64,000 nt of DNA from Owenia fusiformis. Taxonomy: Eukaryota; Annelida; Polychaeta; Sabellida; Oweniidae. The notes beneath the pieces were generated by a model that made no database searches, was not told the origin of the DNA, and saw only the letters and a list, made by a program, of their open reading frames with translations. The translations under genes and the position numbers were made by a program. Positions 1 to 10,000 of the stretch are shown here, piece by piece. How positions within the stretch are numbered: position 1 is the first letter of the stretch; each line of letters opens with the position of its first letter. The stretch spans positions 18,587,564-18,651,563 of the forward strand of contig CAIIXF020000007.1 of the NCBI GenBank assembly GCA_903813345.2, written 5' to 3'.

Positions 1-392
1 TATTTATTGATTTTTTCAATAAATTCAAGAGTATTTTGTCACTGGCAGATAGTTCTGTCGTTACTTTGTTTCAACATTAAGTTCAACGCTGTGCCGTAAG
101 TGGCAGTGGTGGATCGTTCTGTTGTTACTTTGTTTCAACATTAAGTCCAAGGTTGTAGGTGACATTTCCTTTATAATTCTTACAAAACATGTGGTAGGAC
201 TACAACAGTAGGCACGGTAGTCTTTGAGGAACCATTGTATTCATCAGCTCTTCTCACCTTTACGCCCACTGGGCCAAAAATCGAAAGTAGTACACTTATA
301 CGCCCATGGGCGAAAAATAAGAGGTAAAATAACAGACGGAATTACCCCTTCTTTCAGTTATACGCCCAGGGCTTATATGCGAGAAAATCCGG
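1..392 (+). mobile_element. Partial MITE, CCGGATTTTCTCGC terminal repeat family
   Basis: One end of a non-autonomous element that runs off the left edge of the window. It ends in GCGAGAAAATCCGG followed by TA at 393-394, and its whole visible length is repeated in inverted orientation at about 98% identity (by eye) at 8223-8614. The TA at the end suggests a Tc1/mariner-type insertion; this is inference. Inside are two imperfect ~76-bp direct repeats containing TTACTTTGTTTCAACATTAA and a CGCCCATGGGCG palindrome. The short open frame across it is not a gene. Confidence 0.75.
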
Positions 393-395
393 TAT

Positions 396-1947
396 ATTTC
401 TTCAAAATTCAGAATCTTGCAGATGCAAATATCTTAAAAGCTGAATGACTCCTAATCCAAATGCTTTGAGCTGGTATCAATAACATTCAGATAAGACACG
501 TTTTACAGTCATACTAAAATAAAGGATGGAAAATTCAGTAAATAAACAAAAAAGTATTATTTGAAAAAATGGTATTTTGACCAACCTTGTATGTCTTTTG
601 TTTCTCATTATATTTCGATTACTTCAATTTTAATACTGTTTCTTATATATTACATAAAGTACCATGTCTGTCTGGATGATCACTTTCACAACATGTCACA
701 AAACAAAACTATGCACAAGTTCAATAATAAATGTAAAAGTAATCAATGTAAAGAACGGGAAATATTATTTTGTACATCAATCAATTTACACTTGATATTA
801 CCTTATACATTAATAGATTAGTTATAACTTTTATGTCACATAATTCAACTCCAAATGATCAATGTTTGGCAACTCAATTTATAAGTATTTATAAGTAGGT
901 ATATTCATATAAGTTATAGTTGTTGTGTATCTGCAATCAAATTGTTGAACCTTGTATATTTATTAATTAATAAATAATAAAATTAATTTAATAAAATATG
1001 GTTTTTGTTCAATGCTGGAATTTACATACTAAAATGATATGAAGCATTGGCATTCTGTGCATCATTACGCTGCAGGTTAAACCCTCAATATCTGACCTAA
1101 CAGAGCCTAGAATATTTCATATCTTGGATTGTGAATAACAGTCAATAACTCCACACTTAACTCAAAGTACTGTGGAGAACTATTTGAGTATGCCACAATA
1201 TGATAGTATTGCAGATATATTGAACCAAGATAAAGGAAATGCCAAGGCTTAGCAAATTCCATTAAACATCTTGCACCAGCCATAATTCCTCATTCAAATG
1301 CCCACCATAGTTGATGAAGTGTTGAGAGATAAAGGACAATGTTACTGTATTTACATATAACTATCAAAATATATCCTCTATTACTTTACATTTTAATGTA
1401 AAATGATATATCATATTCGTATATAAAAATGGCAACATTATAGGGCATATTACCACAAGAACTTCGTTCGTTGGGATAATTACCAGAAGTGAAAAATTTA
1501 TGGGGAATAGATGGGGATCAGTGATAGGATGAGTTGCAAGACCAGGCCTTGGTTAACACTAGTTCCCCATTATTCCTCATGCAATATTTAATTGGGGGAG
1601 CAAGTTAAATGTCACCGGAACTTGCCTCATTTTGGTGATTGCCACTTATCTCAGAAGTGCATTTGAAATGTCTACTTTGACTTGAATTTTTTGTGCAAGT
1701 TCCACCACTAGTTTGAATTCATTAAGAAAAACTAAATTCCAAAACAACTCCTCTCCCCAGAGTTCCATTTAGGTGCACGGAGTCATAGGAGGGAGAGGGT
1801 CATATGTTTGGCTAACAAAGTACCTTACAACAATAAACAAATGCTGCTATGTCTTTGCCTATGTCTCCCGAAGGACCACTTTGTTTTAAAAGATAAACCA
1901 ATGTCCCCTTGAAGAGAAACATCTGCTACAGGAGCAGCCTTTAGCAC
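396..1947. other. Intergenic / 3' flank of the dioxygenase gene
   Basis: AT-rich sequence with no coding exon or clear repeat. On the minus strand, ATTAAA at 1587-1592 (plus-strand TTTAAT) and AATAAA at 959-964 (plus-strand TTTATT) are possible polyadenylation signals for the gene that ends at 1948. Short frames at 561-821 and 1968-2174 show no family features. Confidence 0.5.
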
Positions 1948-4900
1948 TTAGTGAAGTTTGTGTTTCATTGCTACGTAGTCCACAATATGATCATATCCCC
2001 ATTCATCATACCATCTACAGCTTCCATGATCATACGCATCACATGACACATACCCTTGACCTGGTGACCTTTCTGGAATATCCGGCTCTTTCTGACGCCT
2101 ACCAAGTGAATAGAAATTCTCATAGTAAAACCTGGAATCAAACAGAAGTTAACATTAACAGAAGCAAAGTATAGATCCTTATTAAGAGCAGGAGGGAGCT
2201 TAATGAAAATTGCACACAATGCACAGCCCCACATTTATGAGAAATAGTTGTTCAGATCAAAATAAGTTGATTCAAATCATTCAGTATGTGAATCAACTTG
2301 CCAATAGAAACATGTTTAATCCCCTATTTAATCTCACGAACATTCAATTGGTGGTAAAGTAAGACACAGAAAAAGTCTACTGTAAGATACGTATTTACAA
2401 ACTTGTAGGGAAAGTTTTATTATTGATGGCTACTTATGATTGTATAGATCTGCATTTTCAAGTTTCAAGATACAAACACAAGTGATTCATAAATAAAGCA
2501 TGCTATAAGTGAGTTACTCTATTCTATGTATGAGTTAACTGATCGCTAACTCACCATCTCTGCAGAATATATTTTTTGCCAACTTGCACTTTGCTAGCCT
2601 CGTGAATGGACATAGGGTCACAGTTGCCATCCTCATCCATGTTGGTCCATACTAACGCTTGAGCCTTTTTTGGTTTGATTGAGATCCCAAGCTCTAGAAA
2701 ACAGAGAATATTTCACTTAATAACTTAGCTGACACCAATGGTGTAAATTACCAGTATGGACCCTCATACAAAATGTGGGTAAAGTAAATGAAATATAAAA
2801 ATCAAAAACAAGGTACATGTACTGGTAAATATACTTTGCAGTATTAGATTTGACCAGTGCATTAATAAAGTCTTAAAACAAAGTTGCTGTTAAATATGAG
2901 GTCATCTTGACAAGTGATCATATCAAGGGTACTTTCCTTTATCAATCAAACTTAGAACAAAGGTAATAAAGTATTGGGTAAGAATTATACAACTCCCCTT
3001 ATCAAACATACTTCATATAAATATAAATATGAAAGAGAAATGCATGAACTAGGTTTTCACACCTACTAGGCCTCAAAGGTTCCAACAATTCACAATAAAG
3101 TAAAAATTTTGAGTTGATCAAGTTGCATGCAATTCAAAAAATATCATAGCACTACTAGAACCCCAGACAATCAAGACAACATTAAAAGACAACTTCATCA
3201 TTGCTTGAAAACAGAATACTGACTTACACTTCCCTATACTATATGAATAAAAAAACATTTAAAAATGTGTGCTGTTTGTAATTGTATTGAGGATGAGAAA
3301 CATTTTTTTCATTACTTGTACAAACTATGATGCACAATGAGAAATTTTGTTAAAAAAGATGGAAGTAATTTGACTCAACAGGCAGATTATCATCAACTTT
3401 AACGACAAAATTCACATTGAATGTACTAAATAATTTTGCAATTTTAAGGCAGAATATGCAAGATTTGGGTTTTTCAACTTTCTATTTGGTAGACTTATGA
3501 AAGAGAGGTTAGAAACATTCCAATGATATAACAGGGCATTAACATGCAAAATGTCACCACCTGCCATTTGTTACAGACAACATCCACTGAGCACCAAATG
3601 GTGGATGTTGACTGCCAAACACCATCCACAAAAAAGTTGGTTCCTATGACAAAATAAAACAAAATAACTCACTTGGGAAGTTTGTTTCTCCACCTTCCTC
3701 CACATCATCCAGATATACCAGAATTGTTGCAAACCTGTCACGCTTTTCAGTATTCAGTGTACAGTCAGTGTGGGTCTTGTAACCTAAGGAACATATAAAA
3801 CATTATTTGGTAACCTATGAAACAAATGTGACATTATTTTGAAGCAAGGTCAAATCTCTTGTCAGATCAAATCACCCAATAACGCAGATGCGAGTAGGTA
3901 GTTACCAGTTTCACCACCAGGTGGCTCGTTCAGGTCAGATAGCATGGTGGGTATAGTAGAAAGTTCCCCTATATTAGATCTGTTTTAGTGGTTTAATTTT
4001 CATATAACCATTATGTATCTAATAGTTATGCAATTAAAATATGTTCAGTAAAGTAAAGTGTTATCTGTCCAATACAAGAAAAGATATTTCACTTTTTATG
4101 ATTTTGTAACATGGGGTCTATGGAGAATCAACCCAAACTAGAAGTGACATTTTCAAAATTGATAAACAATTTTCGAAACCAGCTATCTAGATGTACGTTT
4201 ACATGTAGATTTCAAATATAACATCACTTTGACTGAATTTTAAATATTTAATAACGTAAATCAAAAATATTTCTACTCGCATCTAGTCTATTTGAGTACT
4301 GGTATTTGAGTTATCAGAAATTATTCTTTCTGAAATAGTTGCCAATTTAAAAGCAGCTATCTTGAAATTTTCTTCATCCTAGTCCTATGCCAAGGCATCA
4401 GCATATAAGTTTCACATTTACAGAAATTGTACCCGAATTGACTCATGAATATAGTTTTGATGAATCAGACCGTGCAGAAACTGTTTTTGAGTAGTATGGA
4501 AGAAGTTCAGCATTCATTCATACAATAAATCAAAATGCTATAATACAGCATCATACATACCTACACCCTCTGGATATGAGGTGATCTGGAACTTGCCCCC
4601 ATTAGAAGCCATCAGGCCTGTGGCCTCATAGACTCTCTTTCCAAAGGAATGTGAAAACCTGCTCTCCCCCAGGTAAAAGGCAGTGCTATAGCTCCATTGA
4701 TGATGCATAGAATTTGTCAACTCAGCAGAGAACGAACTGTTTAAACAATGTGTCCCTGGAGATATAATTTTTTTTCGATAAGCATGCCCTTGGAGGGAAA
4801 ATAAACTGAACAATTAGTAGTAATGAAATTAAATGTTAAAACAAGCAGTATGACAATTTACATATGTGTGAAATATAAAAAGGTGTTCAATCAGGTATTT

Positions 4901-6386
4901 TGAATGGAATAAATTGGATGAAATTAAATTTTATTTGGAATTAACTATTAAAACTGAATAATCTGAAGTCACAAAGTAAACAAAGGACAAGTCTCAGTTT
5001 AGAGAACAGTCTCCTGGGCTAATAATTTTTTTATGAAAAATAGAAATATCACCCAAATTAAACTATGAATATTCAAAAGAGGACATTTAAATCTACAAGA
5101 TGTAAAAATATCAAAATTGTCCAAAGCAGGCGTAACGTGCAGTAGACTACTTGATATCCTCACTAAGAACATTCACTCACTGGTATTAAACATTCAGTCA
5201 TGAGCAAACACATTTCTAGATTAAACATATCCACTCACCAGTTGTAAACACTTCAATATCATTGCATAGTTTGACCAGATGTTCCTTATCAATGTCTTTG
5301 AGATGTTTATGCAGCGTATCTATGCTATCAAAGCATAATATTGGACTTTCTTTTGACATCTCATCTACATGATGATGGTGTGCCTTTACAAGGCCATCAC
5401 ATTCTAGCTCAGTGAGAAAGTCATCAATCAAGAAAATTCTGGAAACCAAAAATGATTTTACTAATAAGAGAATGCACTTACAATGTATACATGTATTGAT
5501 GAAAAATCTCAATTCCACAAACAATAATAACAAATACAATATTGCATACAATGGCGTTGTGTCATATACGCATAAAACACCATGGCGTACTCTCAAAATT
5601 TATCTCGAAGTTTATTTTCTACATTGAAATGCCCCAATGGATAAAAATGGCCAATATTTTCACTGATATTGTCATGGTTGTTTTGGCTAGTAAAACCTGT
5701 GTATATTGAACATTTTTTTGCCAAGAAAAAAAAATCAGTAATAAGGTGTTCACTACAGAGAGGGTAATTCTGTGCAACAGAATGGTATCCAACAGAGAGA
5801 GGTGAGAATGGTGTCCGCTAGAGAGATGTGTTCGCTAGAAATTCAAAGAGGTGTCCACAGGAGAGAGGTGTTCGCTGAGTATACCCTAGTATGTATCCAA
5901 CAGACGAAGGATACAGTCTAGAGTATACCCCCTACATTAGATTTACCTGACTGAACTTTCTCTGCTTAAATCATTTGAAATCTCTTGTGGCTGCAATAGT
6001 TTGTTATACAAATATATCTCATTCATATCAAGTTTGTTTAAAATTGTTGGCTTAAAATTCTTTATTTCTTCTTCCAATTGAGATGGATCAGGAGGCCCAG
6101 AGGGAGGCGGTTGCTGTGTCATGTAAAATCTCCTGAAAAGCTGTGTTCCAAATACAAAATCAACAATTCTGATTAAAGTTCCATCGGATATTATCATAAC
6201 GATCAGAAGACCGATAACTATCCAGTTTGTGATGTTGAAAAGTTTAGTCCATAGAACTGTGAACCAATGGGGTCTCTGATCAATATTGTCAACATCAATA
6301 TTTCCTGGTTTATTTTCCTCCTCTCTTTCAAGTGTGTTTTCACCTCTTTTAGTTTTACGATTTTTTCGACGTTCCGCACCCGCCAT
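1948..6386 (-). CDS. Membrane-anchored prolyl 4-hydroxylase-like 2OG-Fe(II) dioxygenase, six exons
   Basis: Coding exons on the minus strand are 6386-5947, 5438-5239, 4788-4561, 3783-3673, 2693-2555 and 2131-1948. All junctions are GT/AG and in phase, giving 433 residues ending at TAA 1948-1950. The ATG is the first Met of the frame. The N-terminus is Lys/Arg-rich, followed by one hydrophobic helix (about residues 51-68) and a Pro-rich linker, so a type II membrane protein is expected, probably with an ER-lumenal catalytic domain. The C-terminal half matches the P4Hc double-stranded beta-helix: HTD (H294, D296) and distal H357 as iron ligands, GGETNFP after strand DVE, and K366/K367 in GKKYILQRW for 2-oxoglutarate. 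By family knowledge it should hydroxylate proline or a related residue; the substrate cannot be read from sequence. After the domain comes an aromatic, acidic tail ending in MKHKLH. It is not collagen P4HA (no peptide-binding domain seen) and does not resemble human OGFOD3. It shares a promoter region with DBF4. Confidence 0.87.
3551..3646 (+). repeat. Short ATGTCACCAC-ended repeat in intron
   Basis: Begins ATGTCACCACCTGCCATTTG, preceded by GGCATTAACATGCAAA. The same start, including the preceding bases, recurs at 55077 and in inverted form at 36058. Inside is a CATCCAC/GTGGATG hairpin. The right end (near ATGACA) is degraded. Confidence 0.5.
3896..4284 (-). mobile_element. MITE, AGATGCGAGTAG terminal repeats, uninterrupted copy
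   Basis: Terminal inverted repeats AGATGCGAGTAG (3896-3907) and CTACTCGCATCT (4273-4284). The reverse complement aligns along its length with the two outer parts of 25393-27460, which therefore is the same element carrying an insertion. True ends may lie up to ~10 bp further out, since flanks of both copies are also similar. It sits in the intron between exons 4 and 3 of the dioxygenase gene. Confidence 0.72.
4300..4450 (+). repeat. Fragment of the tandem-repeat family found at 43797-44625
   Basis: Contains GGTATTTGAGTTATCA, an AGCAGCTATCTTGAAA-like segment and GGCATCAGCATATAA in the same order as the units in the FAM117 intron array. One degraded unit only. Confidence 0.45.
5685..5890. repeat. 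Degraded pogo/Tigger-like MITE
   Basis: Starts AGTAAAACCTGTGTATATTG and contains several imperfect copies of AGAGAGGTGTCCGCTAGAGA-type sequence, the layout seen in pogo-like MITE ends (CAGTAAAACCTC then GTGTCC repeats). No matching second end could be fixed. Lies in intron 1 of the dioxygenase gene. Confidence 0.4.
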
Positions 6387-7010
6387 CCTTGGATATTATT
6401 GAAGAATAAGCCAAAAACTGAAATAAATTTATCCTTCGTTTACTGGTGTATTCCTCGATTCAATGAGGCCATCTCCGTGCACAAAGACACATGAGTACAG
6501 CGACTTGACCTAGTTTTATGACATGTCACGTGATCAGAATGTTGACAAATGTTAAATGCATATTAAATGATAAACAAATATATGAATACCACATAATCAA
6601 TCAGGCATAAAATTCATGAACAAGAATATACTGGGAATATTGGAATTGATTTATGAGACAGTAAGAAATTGTTGAAGAGTGTACAAATCGGCCAATCATA
6701 TCACTGAACTTCATTTGTTCCGTAAATAAGTTTGGCGGCAAAAATGGCAAAAATGCCCTTTAAACTTTTCACACACATTTGATGGAATAACTACTGTTAA
6801 CCTCAACATATAAAAAATCAAACAATGTTCAGGATGGACGGAGATGTATGGCATCAGCTGACCTACTTTCTAGTATTTTGGCATCTCTACAAACTCTAGA
6901 TTTTAACTTTGAAAAATTGTGGAATATTTTCTGAAGAAAGTTTTTGTTCACTTCCTGTTTTGGACAAACATTCGTGGTATTCAGGTGAATTGGCTGGATT
7001 AGTTCTCAAG
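6387..7010. promoter_or_regulatory. Shared head-to-head promoter region (dioxygenase / DBF4)
   Basis: Only 624 bp separate the divergent start codons at 6386 (minus) and 7011 (plus). Neither a TATA box nor a CpG-rich block is obvious. The clearest element is the E2F-type site at 6735-6742. Transcription start sites cannot be placed from sequence, so a shared promoter is inference from spacing. Confidence 0.55.
6735..6742 (-). promoter_or_regulatory. E2F-consensus site
   Basis: On the minus strand TTTGCCGC fits TTTSSCGC exactly. The surrounding 12 bp, TTTGGCGGCAAA at 6731-6742, is a near palindrome, so the plus strand also carries a one-mismatch site (TTTGGCGG). It lies 269-276 bp upstream of the DBF4 start codon. 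DBF4 is an E2F-regulated S-phase gene in other animals, which makes a functional site plausible. Confidence 0.5.
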
Positions 7011-10000
7011 ATGAAGACCAAGAAAACAGCTCAAAGTAAGATATTTTATTTTTTGGTTGTTTTGCACTCTTTGGACAAATATTATTTCAACACTTACACC
7101 AGATTTCCTGGCCAGACTTCGTCAGTAGAAATTGAAATATAAGAGTTAGGGCAAAGGGGTGTAACGTCGATGTGCAGGGTAATGTTGACATAAATGACGG
7201 GGTAACTTCAACACTGACTAATTAGAAGTAGAACTTTCCGCCATGTTTGATTTCTGAAAAAATTTAAATCTCGCGAGATCTAGATCCACGCAAGAAAAAA
7301 ACAATAAACATGGCTTCCCCCTAGATCGGAAATTAGAGGAAATAAACAACAAGATGTCCAAGTTACTCCACATGTCGATGTTACCCCAAAATGGTGTCGA
7401 CGTAACACCCCTTCGCACCACCTGAAGATTAGGAGTCTTACTTACCCTCTAGAGGTTAGAATACATATTTCAATGAAACCCTATCAATGAAACCATTTAG
7501 CACAATATCCAAGAGGTAAAATATGGACCGTGAAAATGAATGATTTCCTTGTAAGTTCCGGAAGTTTCAATTCAATAACAGGCCTGTCAACTGTCCCGCA
7601 ATTTGCATACTGTACGCCCGGTATTATTCGCGAGCTTTAATTTCGCGAATTTTGCGAAAACACGGTTTTGCGGCTATTAAATTTCGCAAATACTGTATTT
7701 TATCGTATTCGGGGATTCCCCAGTATATGATGTCCAATCAAATTGCAGGCTACGATCACGTGAACAATCGTGCGCACGTGCGCTTTCATTGCCGCGCATG
7801 CGCATAGTAAAGTCATGGAGTTGCACAGTACTATTGAAGTACTATAACTCGATCCAAACTAGTAGATAAAACGAAATGCATCAGAGCCCCGGGTAAAAAC
7901 AAATTCCCGGGGATTTAATTTGCAATTTCGCGACGATAATTTTTCGCGATTTTAACACCCTCGCGAAAAGCGCGAAAGTTAATCGCACGCGAATAATACC
8001 GGGCGTACAGTATTTGTCACGCATTTGCTGAAGAATTTGAAGTCACGCCAGTTTTTTTTTGCGTGACAGAAAATGTCACGCAAATACTATATTATCTGGT
8101 AATTGTCAAGCAAAAATATTTCTGGAGAAAAATTTCTTAAAAATTTTGCTGATACAGTAAAAATACGAACGCCGAAAAAAGCGTATGCATTCCATTCAGA
8201 CTTTTCACGCGAATTACATATACCGGATTTTCTCGCATATAAGCCCTGGGCGTATAACTGAAAGAAGGGGTAATTTCATCTGTTATTTTACCTCTTATTT
8301 TTCGCCCATGGGCGTATAAGTGTACTACTTTCGATTTTTGGCCCAGTGGGCGTAAAGGTGAGAAGAGCTGATGAATACAATGGTTCCTCAAAGACTACCG
8401 TACCTACTGTTGTAGTCCTGCCGCATGTTTTGTAAGAATTATAAAGGAAATGTCACCTACAACCTTGGAGTTAATGTTGAAACAAAGTAACAACAGAACG
8501 ATCCACCACTGCCACTTACGGCACAGCGTTGAACTTAATGTTGAAACAAAGTAACGACAGAACGATCTGCCAGTGACAAAATACTCTTGAATTTATTGAA
8601 AAAATCAATAAATAGTCATTTTTTATAGGCCCATGGGCGTATAAGCGTACTACATTCGATTTTCGGCCCATGGGCCTAAATTTAGGGGGGCGTATATGCG
8701 AGAAAATCCGGTATGTCACGTATTCCGTTCGAAACTTTTCGTACATACACATCTGTCGCACATGTAATAAATTCTTACCCCAGGGAATTGAGTGCTCTAT
8801 TTTCTCCATCCTGGAACATATAGATATAGTGGATTTGTGTCAATATAGTGGATTTGTTTGACAATTAGGAACTTAAAAATTTGAAGAATTCACATGTTAA
8901 TGCAGACTCTTCAAAAGTTCAGGTAATTTTGGAGCCCGATTACGGCGCAAGGAGGATTGGCTCCCAGAATGCAAGATGACAGCTTTCAGAATGCAATTCC
9001 GCCATTTTGAAACCTGTCAAGAGTAAATAAGGTTAACTGATGTTGCATTCTGGGAGTTGATCCTCCTTGGATCACAAGAATGGCAATCCATGAAAACATT
9101 TGTTCGATTTGGTAGGAATTTATCTATCATTTGCAGGTATGAAGCGTTGGATTCATTCATTGTGTTACTTAAAGTGAATGGGAATTATTTTTCTTAGCTA
9201 AGCCTAATCACCTTACGATAATTCTTTTTATGATAGAAGCACCAAAATTGGTACAAGTGTAACTGAAGGCAATTGAAAAAAATTGGCTCGAGGCAGCAAG
9301 TGATCCGGAGACTCGTTCTGAAAAAAATCCAAGATGGCCGCCAATACATATAGATTTTTAAGAAATTTTAATTGTCTTTGAATTAATGTTGTATTTTAGC
9401 TCTAAACCAATTGTATTTGTTTAAGGGAATTCCGAGACAGTTGCTTGTGATATAGGAACTACTTTACAATATATTTAACTATTAAAACGGGTGTTCAGCA
9501 AGGCTCAGTATTAAGCCTTGTACTATTTTATAAGCTTTTATTGAATTACTCATAATTATACATATCAATATGAGAGTCACACATATTTTATTGTATTTTG
9601 TTTACCATCAATGAAGGTGAGCAATACCTCTTGGGTATGTCCCATATATATACGGTCGTAATTTACGTAATTAACATGGAAGATAGACCCAGAAACCCCT
9701 CCTTGAAGGAGCCCTGTGTTCTTTTATGTGCACTTATACATAGACATATAAGTACACACCACAGCCTTTTTGTACGAGTTGCGGACCACTCAGTCAAACA
9801 CCCTGAAGTACTTCACGCAAACAAGCAAATTTAGTCTTGCCTGAACCGGGGATCGAATCCGGGACCTATTGCGTAAGAGGTACCTGCGCTACCGCTGAGC
9901 TACACGGGTGGACACGGGTGGATATGATTGAGAATAAATGCTGGATAGACTCTGCACTTAAGGGATTTTAAATATATTTTCTTTTGGAAAAAATCTCTAG

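Noticed and set aside
6909-7142. 77-residue frame running through DBF4 exon 1
   Set aside because: Only the 25 nt from ATG 7011 to the donor at 7035 fit the DBF4 model; the rest is untranslated leader and intron.
9838-9912. Functional tRNA gene
   Set aside because: Acceptor and anticodon stems do not pair, so only a tRNA-derived repeat is supported.
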